Positions 36,270 through 45,930 of a DNA stretch of 64,000 nt are shown in pieces. The notes beneath the pieces are model-generated. The model had not been told where the DNA came from. It saw nothing but the letters and a program-made list of their open reading frames with translations, and did no database searches. The position numbers and the translations under genes were made by a program. Position 1 is the stretch's first letter; every line of letters starts with the position of its first letter. The DNA comes from Aliiglaciecola sp. CAU 1673 (lineage in GTDB: Bacteria > Pseudomonadota > Gammaproteobacteria > Enterobacterales > Alteromonadaceae): positions 371,883-435,882 of the forward strand of contig NZ_JARHUG010000001.1 in NCBI RefSeq assembly GCF_029223185.1, given 5' to 3'.

Positions 36270-36438
36270 AAAACCTTGGCCTCCCGGCACATAGCCGGGA
36301 TGGGCTGAATGTTGGAGGCATCAAGCATACCAATCCGCCGCCGCTTTCAGTAAAATCCCGCCTTTCACTTTTTATTGTCGTTTTAGCCGGCCAGATGAAG
36401 GCCAATATGGAGCTTAGCTCCGATAATAAAGGATGCCT

Positions 36439-39400
36439 ATGCCAGGACTCGTCCGCATTGTTCTTATCGATACTCACCTGCCCGGGGTGGTAGAACTAAA
36501 ATTAGATGGCCACACCAACATTTGTGGTACCAACGCCTCCGGTAAAACCACATTGCAGCGCCTTATCCCCGTCTTTTACGGCGAATATCCCAGCCGTGTG
36601 GTGCCGGCCACCCGGGATAGTTTTGAGCGCTGGTATTTGCCTCGTGATTCCAGTTTTATCATTTATGAATACCGCAATGCCGAGGAAGAGCTTTGTCAGT
36701 TGGTGCTGACCTCAAGTGGCACAGGCGTTAACTATCGTTTTATCGCCAAAAGCTTCGAGCTGGATGATTACCTGTTTCGCAACAATAACGGTCAGCACAG
36801 CAGCCTGCCTGCGATAGAACAGGCCCGCAGCCTCGCCCGCAGTGGCTATACGGTCAGTAATAAGCTCAATACCAAAGAATTTCGTGCCGTTTTGCAAAAC
36901 GACAGGGCGGTGATGAATACCAGCAGTAACAGCCGTGAACTGCTCGGTTATTCGCGTTTATTTGCTATCTGCCAACAAAGTCAGAGCCTGCGCCATATTG
37001 AGAAGCTGGCCAAAGCCGTGCACTCCCGTGAAGGCAAGATGGAAACCATCAAGGCCATGATCGCCGCCATTCTGGAAGAGGATGGCGTACAGCCCCCAAG
37101 TTCCAGTCTCAGCCGCAACAAAGTGGAGGACTGGATCAGCGAATGCCATCTGATTAAAGAATTTGATGCCATTCGTCCCGATTTTTCCCGTTTGGAGCAG
37201 GCTAATCATGAGCTGGGCCGCAATGAATTGCGTTTGGCTGAGCTTCGTCAGTTGTTTTCTCATGATCTCACCAAACTGGCTGCCACCCTGGTTACCCAAC
37301 AGGGCAAACTGGAAGAAACGCTGCTGGCCATTAAGGGGCAGGAAGGTGAATGGGCTGCACTTCGTGATGGTCTTAATCAGAAGCTTTCGGAAGCACGCTC
37401 TGATGTGAAAACCTATGAGGCCGATCTTGAGCGGGTAGAGCAGGAATACCAGGATTGGCAGGATAAAGATATTGAGACCCTGCAGAAGAACCTGCAAAGC
37501 CTGGGACAATGGCAAAGCCAGCTAGAGGGCGCCCAGTCCCGCTACAGCCTGCTGACCGACCAGCACCAGGATGTGGAATCCAGTTTCAATAAACGCCTTG
37601 CCGCCATTAGCGAAAAAGTCAGCCAGGAACTCGAACTCTACCAAGAGCAACAGCAGGATCTTAAGGACAAGCTGGCCGATGCCCGTGCTGATGAGCAGCG
37701 CAAGCTGGCTGAACTACGCCAGGATTACCAGCAGCAACTGACCGGCGTACAGCAGGAATATCAGCAGAATATTCAGGAACTTAAAGTTCAGCAGGCAGAA
37801 ATCAACAGCTTGCTTAGAAACGCCGGATTCAATGAGTTTGAGCAAAGCCAACTGGTATTGCTCGATGAAAGTATCCAGGAAGCCGCCACGCTGGAAGATG
37901 CAGGCCGCGACAAGCTGCGCAGGGTATTGCAGGAGCTTTCTCAGGCACAAAAAGGCCGTAGCCAGGCAAGCTTAGAGCTGGAGCAGGCCACCAAGCAATT
38001 TAACCGTCAGCAACAGCAAGTACAGCGTATTGAAAGTCTGCTTTACCCTGGTGAAGGCAGCCTGCTGGAGTTTGTTCGCCGTGAAATGCCAGATTGGCCA
38101 AGCCATCTGGGTAAAGTGATTAACGCTGAACTATTAGCCAGAAAAGATCTTAAGCCGGGTCTGGATGCCAAGCAGGAGTCGGTTTTCGGTTTGCGCCTGG
38201 ATTTGTCGGCGCTCAGCACGCCGGAGTTTGCGCAAAGCGAAAAGCAACTGCAGGGTCAGCTGGAGCAAGCACAGCGTGAACTTGCTGCAGCACTGGAGCA
38301 GCAAAATCTGGCCGAGCAAACGTTGGCTGTTGCGCAGGAGCAATTGCGCAATCTGGAGCTTAAACAAGCGCAAGCAGAAAGCGAATTGCGAACCCTTGAA
38401 GCCAACCGAAGGCGTTTGCAGCAGGATAAAGACCAGCTGTCGCAGGAATACCGTCAGGCCCTGGCCGAGCGCAAACAGCAAAACAAAGACAGACTCAAGG
38501 ACAACGAAAAGCGTCAGCAGCAACTGGTGGCCCGTCAGCAACAAGCGCTGGATGAGATCAAAGATCAGCAGCGCGATGCGGAGACCGAATTGCAGTTCCA
38601 TTGGCAGCAATTGACCGGTGAATTGCGTCAGCAAATAGCGCAAGTGGAACAACATATAAGCCAAAGCCGCCAGCAAGCTGCTAATGATAAGCAACAGGCG
38701 CAGAATTGGTTGCAAAATGAACTGGCAAAACGTGGTGTAGACGTAGAAGAAATCGGTCAGTTGCGTAAGCAGATTGACCTACTGAAAGCGGATATTCTGA
38801 AGTCAGAGAATTATCGTTCTTTAGTCAAAGATTATGAGCATTGGCATGCCACTGTATACCTGCAACATAAGGTGACCTGGCAGCAAGGTCTGGCCAGGGC
38901 CAGAAAATTGCTGGGTGAAGCCGAGCGCGAATTGGCCAAGGAAGACGCGGCGTATAAAGAAAAACGCAGCGCCCTCAAGGCGCAACAAAGTGAATGTGAA
39001 CACAGATTGAAAACGGCCAAAGAGCAGGAAATCGAGGTCCAGGCCATTCATCGCCAATTAGCCAAACTGAGCCTGCCCAATTGCGAGTTGCCCACAGATA
39101 AACACAGCATCAGTCAACGTCTGAATGAAGGACAAAGTCTGCTGCAAAGTCGTGAGCGTTTGCTGACCGATATCAAAGCTTATGTGGAGCATTTCGATTC
39201 CCTGATCGCCAGCCAAGCCGGAACCGGACTGTCCGATACCTGGGAGCGGGCGCGCCAGGAATGTTCGCTGGTCAATGCTCAGGGAGTGAGAATGGTAGAT
39301 CACCGCCGCTTGGTGGGGCATTTGGATCAGCTGTTAAATGTAATTGTGCCGCAAAAACTTCACGGTTTACGCGAGCAAGGCCGTATCTTTGGTGCCGATC

Positions 39401-40119
39401 TCAGCCAATACTACAAAGTGCTGGAAGATATCGACAAACGCATCGTTTCGCAGAGTCGTCGCATCAGTCAGGAAGTTGAAGAAGAACTGTTCTTGGATGG
39501 AGTATCCGATTCGGCGGTGCGCATTCGTTCAAGAATAAGTGAACTTGAATTCTGGCCCGAGTTGTCCCAGTTCTATCGCCTCTACCAGCAGTGGTTGGAA
39601 GACGGTGCTACCGAACTGCCTCGGGATGAGTATGCGCAAAGCATGCGCCGGGTAATGGATATTCTTGGCCGAGCCGCTCTGTCTGGCGGTATTGGCAAGT
39701 TGCTGGATATCGAACTGAAACTAAAAGAAGGCAAGAGTGATCTGGTGATCCGTACCGATCGTCAGCTGAATGAATCCTCCAGCCATGGTATGGCTTATCT
39801 GATTTTGTGTAAGTTCCTGCTGGCCTTTACCCGTCTCCTTCGTGGCGAGGCCGATGCGGTCATCCACTGGCCTATCGACGAGTTGGGTACCTTGCACCAA
39901 AGTAATGTGAAGAAGATCTTCGATGCCTGTCAAAACAACAATATTAGCGTTGTGGGTGCGTTCCCTAATCCGGAGTCTGAAGTATTGACCCTATTCCAGA
40001 ACCGTTACCTTATCGATAAGCAGACCCGTCAGTTGCAGATAGTACAGCCCAAGGTTAACGCCATCAGCGCCAAACTGAGAAGTCGGCGGCAACAGCAAGA
40101 ACAGGAGGTGGTCGCATGA
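36439..40119 (+). CDS. SMC/MukB-MksB-like condensin ATPase
   Basis: 1226 residues. Walker A is G30-TNASGKT-T38 (ICGTNASGKTTLQRL), followed by an N-terminal head and a very long Gln/Glu-rich coiled coil (about 270-1010) with a hinge-like break near 540-590. The C-terminal head has a signature-like SSSHGM (1113-1118) and Walker B PIDELG with D1147/E1148. This is the layout of SMC ATPases such as MukB, MksB and JetC. ATG 36439 is chosen for AAGGA 5 bases upstream. It is followed by two genes overlapping by 4 bases, an operon of the SMC-accessory type. Confidence 0.85.
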   Translation: MPGLVRIVLIDTHLPGVVELKLDGHTNICGTNASGKTTLQRLIPVFYGEYPSRVVPATRDSFERWYLPRDSSFIIYEYRNAEEELCQLVLTSSGTGVNYRFIAKSFELDDYLFRNNNGQHSSLPAIEQARSLARSGYTVSNKLNTKEFRAVLQNDRAVMNTSSNSRELLGYSRLFAICQQSQSLRHIEKLAKAVHSREGKMETIKAMIAAILEEDGVQPPSSSLSRNKVEDWISECHLIKEFDAIRPDFSRLEQANHELGRNELRLAELRQLFSHDLTKLAATLVTQQGKLEETLLAIKGQEGEWAALRDGLNQKLSEARSDVKTYEADLERVEQEYQDWQDKDIETLQKNLQSLGQWQSQLEGAQSRYSLLTDQHQDVESSFNKRLAAISEKVSQELELYQEQQQDLKDKLADARADEQRKLAELRQDYQQQLTGVQQEYQQNIQELKVQQAEINSLLRNAGFNEFEQSQLVLLDESIQEAATLEDAGRDKLRRVLQELSQAQKGRSQASLELEQATKQFNRQQQQVQRIESLLYPGEGSLLEFVRREMPDWPSHLGKVINAELLARKDLKPGLDAKQESVFGLRLDLSALSTPEFAQSEKQLQGQLEQAQRELAAALEQQNLAEQTLAVAQEQLRNLELKQAQAESELRTLEANRRRLQQDKDQLSQEYRQALAERKQQNKDRLKDNEKRQQQLVARQQQALDEIKDQQRDAETELQFHWQQLTGELRQQIAQVEQHISQSRQQAANDKQQAQNWLQNELAKRGVDVEEIGQLRKQIDLLKADILKSENYRSLVKDYEHWHATVYLQHKVTWQQGLARARKLLGEAERELAKEDAAYKEKRSALKAQQSECEHRLKTAKEQEIEVQAIHRQLAKLSLPNCELPTDKHSISQRLNEGQSLLQSRERLLTDIKAYVEHFDSLIASQAGTGLSDTWERARQECSLVNAQGVRMVDHRRLVGHLDQLLNVIVPQKLHGLREQGRIFGADLSQYYKVLEDIDKRIVSQSRRISQEVEEELFLDGVSDSAVRIRSRISELEFWPELSQFYRLYQQWLEDGATELPRDEYAQSMRRVMDILGRAALSGGIGKLLDIELKLKEGKSDLVIRTDRQLNESSSHGMAYLILCKFLLAFTRLLRGEADAVIHWPIDELGTLHQSNVKKIFDACQNNNISVVGAFPNPESEVLTLFQNRYLIDKQTRQLQIVQPKVNAISAKLRSRRQQQEQEVVA

Positions 40120-40751
40120 TGACTGAACAAGGACGAGTATTGGAGCGCCTGCTGGCCGGTGAGTTTATCTGTGAAGTGAGCGACGAGGACGGATGGCGAT
40201 TCTTAAAGCAATCTGCCAATGCTGAGACAGTGAATCAGTATCTGAGCACCCTAAACCGCAGCTTGTCTTCTGCGGCTGATGGGCAGGTGTTTTTTGCCGC
40301 CTATCAAAGCCTGGGGGAGACCGAGCGTAAAGCCCTGGGCAGCCAGTTTCAGGAGATTGCTGCCGGTTTGATGCCCTTAGTAGAGTGGTTATTGCTGGTG
40401 CAGCAAAGCAGCGGCAACGATGTGCCTATTACCCAAGGTAGTACGCTGCGCTCCAATGAGCTGCAAACAATCATTGAAGATACGCCAGCCTTTAAGGAGC
40501 AGTTAGCCAAGATTTCCCGTTATCGGTTGTTTAATTCCAATAGCCTGGAAGTGGTGGGGCAGCTGAATCTGGTCTTTAAGCGCCTCACTGAATTGGGTTA
40601 TCTGATTAGGCCTAACCCTGAAAAGCAAATCTATATCGCCACGGGGAAGGTGGAGTATTTGTACGAAGTGCTGCGCTTTATTGATGAAACCGAAGCGCTG
40701 TCATTGGCAGAGCAGGCGGAAAGCGCTATCCAGCAAGGTAGCCTGCTATGA
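40116..40751 (+). CDS. MksE/MukE-like condensin subunit
   Basis: 211 residues from ATG 40116 with AGGAGG 7-8 bases upstream, overlapping the SMC gene by 4 bases. Sequence and position fit a KITE-type winged-helix accessory subunit: GRVLERLLAGEFICEV at the start, SRYRLFNSNSLEVVGQLN and LIRPNPEKQIYIATGK in the middle. Such proteins bind the kleisin and modulate SMC ATPase activity. The assignment rests mainly on gene context and size. Confidence 0.72.
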   Translation: MMTEQGRVLERLLAGEFICEVSDEDGWRFLKQSANAETVNQYLSTLNRSLSSAADGQVFFAAYQSLGETERKALGSQFQEIAAGLMPLVEWLLLVQQSSGNDVPITQGSTLRSNELQTIIEDTPAFKEQLAKISRYRLFNSNSLEVVGQLNLVFKRLTELGYLIRPNPEKQIYIATGKVEYLYEVLRFIDETEALSLAEQAESAIQQGSLL

Positions 40752-41968
40752 GTCAGAACCTGCATCAGGCTGGGGTAAAGTTGCTAAATGCCTTATCCCG
40801 CCATGCCGATTTGATCATGCAAGTCTACTTAAGTGGAACCCTGCAGGAGGCAGACAGCAATGCTGCGGTGGTGGATAACCTTAAGAAGCTGGGTGTATTT
40901 TGGCGCCCGGAGCCTGGTGCGCCGCTGCGCCTGAAAAAGGCCATCCGAAATCTGCTTGAAGCCAGTCTGCATGACGAGCGTAATCGTCAGCTGGATGCCA
41001 ATATCGGGTCCGCCTTGGCCAGCTTGAAAACCCTTGCCCAGCACTATAAAGAAGCGCTGCACCATCACCGTTATGCTGAAGCACAGGCGCATTTGAATGA
41101 TTTGACCGAACATGTCTATGGCCTGACAGAATCGCTGTCTAATAATGTGCGCTTGTTGTTTAGCCGTATCAATAACGAGTTTGGCTATGTGGCCAGCATT
41201 GATGCAAAAATCCGTGAGAATGAACTGGCGCAAAGCCAGGTTTCCGAATTGCTCAACCAATTGGAAATGTTCCGCTTCGATGAACTGTCAGAAGTGGCCG
41301 GTGGCATCCGTGAGCTGCGTCATTTATTGGTTGTGGCCTTGCAGCAAAGCTTCTCGCGTTGTACCCAGGAACTTAGTATTGCCCAGGCCAGATTACTCGA
41401 GCTGTTAGGGCGATTCCGCGAATTCCGCGGCCGCACCCGTTTACTTAAAGGTTTTGTGCTGCATATGGAGCAGCACCCGGACTTCCAGCCCTCAAGCTAT
41501 GTCAGTCATAGCCAGGTGCCGGCGCTCTTTAATATCGCCGCAGCGCTTTTACAGCCTGCGGCCGTCGATGTTAATAGGGTGGAGCATGAGCAAGATTTGC
41601 TACAGTTGGTTGGGCGCATTAAAGCACTAGGCCGCAGTGACAAGCCGCGCAATGAAGAGCGTGTCGCACAGCCGATTGACGTTCAGCAGCAGGCCAGTGT
41701 GGAGCTAACTGACAAAGCCATTCATCAGGCTGTAGAACAGTACTTCTGTGAAGTGATCGATACAGGTAAACGTTTGACTGCCTTGGAATATTTTAAAAAG
41801 CAAAGCTTAGAGTTTGACCCGGAAGTCTGGATCTATCAGGTGATTGGCGGCTATCAGGGCTTGCCTGAAGAAGATCGTCAGTACTTTGAGCTGGGCACCG
41901 AACTGGAAGATCATCCCATTTTCAGCGGCAACAAAATCGTACGCGATGTGGAATTAGGTCTTCGTTAG
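40748..41968 (+). CDS. MksF/MukF-like kleisin subunit candidate
   Basis: 406 residues, largely helical, starting ATGA-overlapped with the gene before it. An N-terminal winged-helix-like part is followed by helical stretches (about 90-230) and a C-terminal region with YFKKQSLEFDPEVWIYQVI. In MukBEF-type complexes the kleisin bridges the SMC heads; the size and operon position fit, but sequence similarity to MukF is not evident by eye. No nuclease gene of the Wadjet JetD type follows; phoU is next. Confidence 0.6.
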   Translation: MSQNLHQAGVKLLNALSRHADLIMQVYLSGTLQEADSNAAVVDNLKKLGVFWRPEPGAPLRLKKAIRNLLEASLHDERNRQLDANIGSALASLKTLAQHYKEALHHHRYAEAQAHLNDLTEHVYGLTESLSNNVRLLFSRINNEFGYVASIDAKIRENELAQSQVSELLNQLEMFRFDELSEVAGGIRELRHLLVVALQQSFSRCTQELSIAQARLLELLGRFREFRGRTRLLKGFVLHMEQHPDFQPSSYVSHSQVPALFNIAAALLQPAAVDVNRVEHEQDLLQLVGRIKALGRSDKPRNEERVAQPIDVQQQASVELTDKAIHQAVEQYFCEVIDTGKRLTALEYFKKQSLEFDPEVWIYQVIGGYQGLPEEDRQYFELGTELEDHPIFSGNKIVRDVELGLR

Positions 41969-42039
41969 TCAAATACCAGGCAACAGCGTCACATGGATTA
42001 TTACGGCACCAGTTTCGGGCGCCACATTGGAACATAGCG

Positions 42040-42756
42040 ATGCAAAGACTAAAACTCAATACGCATATTTCAGGCCGTTACAATACCGAGTTGGAAAATC
42101 TGAAAAACTCTATCCTCACCATGGGAGGAGCTGTGGAGCAGCAGCTTTGTGATGCTTTGGCTGCACTTCGGGACAATAACCGGGGGCTGGCCGAACGGGT
42201 CATGCTTAACGATATTATGGTCAATTCCATGGAAATGCAGATTGATGAGGAATGCATGCGTATTATCGCCAAACGTCATCCTGCGGCCGGGGATCTCCGA
42301 TTAGTTTTGACCATTATCAAGGTGAATACTGATATAGAACGCATTGGTGATGATGTGGAGCGGATTGCCAGGTTGATAGTGAAAGGTAACTTACCTGTGT
42401 CCGAAGACATTAAAACAGGTATGATCGACACAGGTCATCACGTAATGGAAATGTTGCGCCAAACTTTGAATGCCTTTGCTCGCCTGGATGAGCAAGCCGC
42501 ACTAAAGTTACATCTTGAAGATCAGGAAATTGACGAGCAGTACAAACAGCTGTTGACCCAAGCGGTGCTTGAAATGCAGCAAGATCCTGATTTGATGCCC
42601 CATTGGTTAGAAATACTCTGGGCTATGAGAGCTTTGGAGCGTGTGGGTGACAGGTGCAAAAACATCTGTGAGTACATTATTTACATGGTTAATGGCAAGG
42701 ATATACGCCATGTTTCAAGGACGGCCATAGAAGAGAAGCTTAAAGAATTACGCTAG
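42040..42756 (+). CDS. phoU: phosphate uptake regulator PhoU
   Basis: 238 residues, all helical. Two PhoU repeats are visible: MGGAVEQQL with RIIAKRHPAAGDLR and NTDIERIGDDVERIA in the first, and WAMRALERVGDRCKNICEYI in the second. PhoU restrains PhoR/PhoB signalling when phosphate is plentiful. Here it sits before DUF47 and pit rather than after pst genes, which fits control of the Pit route. No clear Pho box was found directly upstream. Confidence 0.93.
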   Translation: MQRLKLNTHISGRYNTELENLKNSILTMGGAVEQQLCDALAALRDNNRGLAERVMLNDIMVNSMEMQIDEECMRIIAKRHPAAGDLRLVLTIIKVNTDIERIGDDVERIARLIVKGNLPVSEDIKTGMIDTGHHVMEMLRQTLNAFARLDEQAALKLHLEDQEIDEQYKQLLTQAVLEMQQDPDLMPHWLEILWAMRALERVGDRCKNICEYIIYMVNGKDIRHVSRTAIEEKLKELR

Positions 42757-42772
42757 CTTCTTGCAGAATCTG

Positions 42773-42806
42773 TTGTCATAAAACTGCAATAATTTGTTCA
42801 TAAAAT
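42773..42806 (+). promoter_or_regulatory. Pho-box promoter of the DUF47-pit unit
   Basis: TTGTCAT-AAAA-CTGCAAT (42773-42790), then exactly 10 bp, then TAAAAT (42801-42806), a five-of-six match to the -10 consensus. A third 7-mer, TGTTCAT (42795-42801), continues the 11-bp period. It lies in the gap between phoU and the DUF47 gene. Confidence 0.78.
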
Positions 42807-42849
42807 TCAGCGATTGCTTCGCCAATTTATAGTACTAAGGGGTAAAGAA

Positions 42850-43536
42850 GTGCCATTTATGTCAAACAATTCCTTCCTGGAGGTCTTTGCGAAGTCACCG
42901 CTAAAACCTCTTGAAGAACATATCGATACCGTGCATTTGTGTAGCCAGGGACTTATTCCCTTTTTTGATGCCGTGTTCAGATGTGATTGGCAGGAAGCCG
43001 CTAAGCAGCAGAAAGACATTGCTGATCTTGAACGCAAGGCAGATGACCTCAAGCGTGAACTGAGAGTGAATTTGCCCGCAGGTATTTTCATGCCTATTCA
43101 GCGCAACGACTTGCTCGAGCTGCTAAGTAAGCAAGACAAGATAGCCAATCGTGCTAGAGACATTGCTGGTCGTGTATTAGGACGTGAATTAGAAGTACCG
43201 GCAACATTACAACCTCAGTTTATGGCCTATGTAGCCCGTTGTGTTGATGCTACTCAGCAAGCTAAGAATGTGACCAACGAACTGGATGAATTGCTTGAAA
43301 CCGGATTCAAAGGTCGCGAAGTGAAAGTGGTCGAGCATATGATTGAAGAGCTCGACAGGATTGAAGACGATACAGACAAATTACAAGTCCAGCTACGTAA
43401 GGATCTGCGAGCCATTGAGACGCAGCTCAACCCGGTTGATGTGATTTTTCTGTACAACATCATCGATTGGATCGGCGATCTGGCCGATATCTCTCAACGT
43501 GTAGGCTCCCGCCTAGAATTGATGCTCGCTAGTTAA
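42850..43536 (+). CDS. DUF47 (PhoU-like, TIGR00153) phosphate accessory protein
   Basis: 228 residues. The N-terminus FLEVFAKSPLKPLEEHI and the motif ADDLKRELRVNLPAGIFMP belong to DUF47 proteins, which accompany Pit transporters and appear to regulate them. GTG 42850 is preferred because AAGGGG lies 7 bases upstream; ATG 42859 (MSNNSF) is the alternative but is too far from that site. It ends 12 bp before pit, and a Pho-box promoter precedes it. Confidence 0.9.
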   Translation: MPFMSNNSFLEVFAKSPLKPLEEHIDTVHLCSQGLIPFFDAVFRCDWQEAAKQQKDIADLERKADDLKRELRVNLPAGIFMPIQRNDLLELLSKQDKIANRARDIAGRVLGRELEVPATLQPQFMAYVARCVDATQQAKNVTNELDELLETGFKGREVKVVEHMIEELDRIEDDTDKLQVQLRKDLRAIETQLNPVDVIFLYNIIDWIGDLADISQRVGSRLELMLAS

Positions 43537-43548
43537 GGAAGCACTACA

Positions 43549-44814
43549 ATGGATATTCTATCTACATACGGCTTCATGCTGATAGCCACTGCTGCGGTTG
43601 TGGGTTTCCTAATGGCCTGGGGTATTGGTGCCAATGACGTGGCTAACGCCATGGGCACCTCTGTGGGCTCCAAGGCACTTACGGTCAAGCAGGCCATTAT
43701 TATTGCCATGATTTTCGAGTTTGCCGGGGCATATCTGGCCGGTGGTGCGGTAACCGATACCATCAGAAAAGGGATAATCGACAGCGGCTATTTTGTCGCT
43801 CATCCTGAACTCTTGGTCTTTGGTATGATTGCCTCATTGCTGGCTGCCGGTATTTGGCTGGTCATCGCTTCATATCTTGGTTGGCCGGTCTCCACCACTC
43901 ACTCTATTATCGGTGCTATCGTCGGCTTCGCTGCAGTGGGCGTTAGTATTGATTCTGTCTCCTGGGGGCAAGTCGGTGGTGTAGTCGGTAGTTGGATCGT
44001 GACACCCGCAATATCCGGTATCCTCGCCTATATGATATTTATGAGTGCGCAAAAGCTGATTTTCGATACCGAAAACCCCTTTGCCAATGCCAAACGCTAT
44101 GTGCCTTTCTATATGGCCTTTGCCGGTTTTGTAATGTCATTGGTGACCATTACAAAAGGTTTGAAGCACGTTGGCCTAAAGTTAGGTACAACTGAAGCCT
44201 ATTTAATCTCTTTGGGTATTGCTATCACGGTAGCCATAGTCGGTAAGTACTTTATTAACCGCATTAAGATTGATGAAAAGGCCGACCGCCGCATGCACTT
44301 TGCCAGTGTAGAAAAGGTTTTTGCCCTTCTGATGATTGTAACAGCTTGTTGTATGGCCTTTGCTCATGGTTCAAACGACGTCGCCAACGCCATCGGGCCT
44401 TTGGCCGCAGTGGTGAGCGTGGTGAACTCCGGTGGTGAGATTGCCAAAAAAGCGGTACTGGAATGGTGGATCCTGCCATTGGGTGCCTTCGGTATTGTAT
44501 TGGGCTTGGCCATTTTCGGTACCCGTGTAATGCAAACCATTGGTAAGGGTATTACTCATTTGACGCCCAGCCGTGGCTTTGCCGCCGAATTGGCTGCAGC
44601 CTCAACCGTTGTTGTGGCTTCTGGTACCGGCTTGCCAATCTCCACCACCCAAACCCTGGTGGGTGCCGTGTTGGGGGTGGGAATGGCTCGTGGTATTGCC
44701 GCATTGAATTTGGGGGTTGTGCGCAATATCGTAGTGTCTTGGGTGGTAACCTTACCGGTCGGCGCAGGACTCTCGATCATTTTCTTCTTTATGTTGAAGG
44801 GAATCTTTGCCTGA
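43549..44814 (+). CDS. pit: Pit-type inorganic phosphate transporter
   Basis: 421 residues with about 10-11 membrane helices. Both PiT signatures are present: GANDVANAMGTSVGS near residue 28 and GSNDVANAIGPLAAV in the second half. These proteins import phosphate (with metal) using the proton or sodium gradient. It is cotranscribed with DUF47. Terminator at 44841. Confidence 0.95.
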   Translation: MDILSTYGFMLIATAAVVGFLMAWGIGANDVANAMGTSVGSKALTVKQAIIIAMIFEFAGAYLAGGAVTDTIRKGIIDSGYFVAHPELLVFGMIASLLAAGIWLVIASYLGWPVSTTHSIIGAIVGFAAVGVSIDSVSWGQVGGVVGSWIVTPAISGILAYMIFMSAQKLIFDTENPFANAKRYVPFYMAFAGFVMSLVTITKGLKHVGLKLGTTEAYLISLGIAITVAIVGKYFINRIKIDEKADRRMHFASVEKVFALLMIVTACCMAFAHGSNDVANAIGPLAAVVSVVNSGGEIAKKAVLEWWILPLGAFGIVLGLAIFGTRVMQTIGKGITHLTPSRGFAAELAAASTVVVASGTGLPISTTQTLVGAVLGVGMARGIAALNLGVVRNIVVSWVVTLPVGAGLSIIFFFMLKGIFA

Positions 44815-44840
44815 GAGCAATAACGACTCCAATTCACCAA

Positions 44841-44868
44841 ATCCCGGCCTCGTGCCGGGATTTTTTTT
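44841..44868 (+). terminator. Rho-independent terminator after pit
   Basis: ATCCCGGC, CTCGT, GCCGGGAT, then a T-run of eight. Confidence 0.95.
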
Positions 44869-44929
44869 CCGGATTTCTGTGTATATCCTTCCCTTGCTCG
44901 TGAATGACTGACTTTCGCCAGTCTTTAAA

Positions 44930-44963
44930 AATTCATAAAAATGTCACATTTCTGTCATAATAT
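44930..44963 (+). promoter_or_regulatory. Pho-box promoter of the porin gene
   Basis: Three 7-mers at an 11-bp period, AATTCAT-AAAA-ATGTCAC-ATTT-CTGTCAT (44930-44958). Ten bases after the first pair (ending 44947) comes TAATAT (44958-44963) as -10. The third repeat overlaps the -10 region, as at 42773. Confidence 0.75.
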
Positions 44964-45024
44964 CGCCGCTTTGCAAAAATCAACCTGCTGTTCAAAGAGC
45001 AGCACTTCGCTTTGGGGCAACTAA

Positions 45025-45930
45025 ATGAAGAAACTCGTTTTATTGGCTGTCGCCACATCTGTGTCCACGACACTCTATGCGGAAAATACAGCGCTTGAGG
45101 TGTATGGCAAGGCAAACCTGTCATTTCAGATGGCCGATGAAGGGGAAGGATCTTTTTCAGAACTAAAAAGTAATGCGTCAAGGGTTGGCGTTCAGGGACA
45201 GTATGCGTTGGAGGGCAATCTGGAAGCCTTCTATCAGATTGAATGGCAAGTAGATCTGTCTGATATCTCAGGAAGCGACAATATCAGTGCGCGAAACCAA
45301 TTTGTGGGGTTGCGTGGCGATTTAGGTGAGTTGACCTTAGGGCGAAGGGATACCATGCTCAAGCTCTCTCAAGGCAAAATTGATCAATTCAATGACTATG
45401 AAGCGGACATAAAAGCCGTATGGAAAGGTGAAAATCGCCTCGGTGACAATGTTAGTTATATCAGTCCTGCCTTTAATAACTTTCGTGTCGGTGTGACCTA
45501 TCTGGCAGAGGATGAACCAGAGGGCGATAGTGGGGTATCCGCCGCCGTATTTTATGGTGATGAAGAGCTCAAGCAGGGCAATTTGTACGCATCACTGGCC
45601 ATGGATGAAGATGTGGCTGGCTACGATATTGTGCGACTGTCCGCACAGTACAAGTTCGATAGTCTGGTGCTGGGAGCGATGCTTCAGGAGCAGGAGTTAC
45701 AAGACGGTGGATCTGAGAAGCAAGGCTGGATGGTCAGCGGTGCGTTCAAGCACGATAAGTTAACTTATAAAGCTCAATATCAGGCACTGGAAGATGATTA
45801 CACCGCTTCGGTTGGCGCTGACTACAAATTGGGTAGCAAGACCAAGGCCTTTATTTTCTACACTGCGCAGGAGTGGGACAGTAAGGAAGATAAATCTTGG
45901 TTGGCCGTTGGCTTGGAGCACAAGTTTTAA
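45025..45930 (+). CDS. outer-membrane porin, probably phosphate-regulated
   Basis: 301 residues. A signal peptide ends at LYAEN; the mature protein begins LEVYGKANLSFQ, has RNQFVGLRGDLGELTLGRRDT, the classic Gram-negative porin loop-3 entry, and ends in Phe (GLEHKF). It is a beta-barrel of the general porin family. The Pho-box promoter suggests a phosphate or anion-selective porin made under starvation, comparable in role to PhoE. It follows the phoU-DUF47-pit group. Confidence 0.9.
   Translation: MKKLVLLAVATSVSTTLYAENTALEVYGKANLSFQMADEGEGSFSELKSNASRVGVQGQYALEGNLEAFYQIEWQVDLSDISGSDNISARNQFVGLRGDLGELTLGRRDTMLKLSQGKIDQFNDYEADIKAVWKGENRLGDNVSYISPAFNNFRVGVTYLAEDEPEGDSGVSAAVFYGDEELKQGNLYASLAMDEDVAGYDIVRLSAQYKFDSLVLGAMLQEQELQDGGSEKQGWMVSGAFKHDKLTYKAQYQALEDDYTASVGADYKLGSKTKAFIFYTAQEWDSKEDKSWLAVGLEHKF

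Noticed and set aside
36439..41968. A Wadjet (JetABCD) anti-plasmid system
   Set aside because: No JetD-type nuclease is present on either side and the gene order differs; only the SMC-type ATPase is clear.
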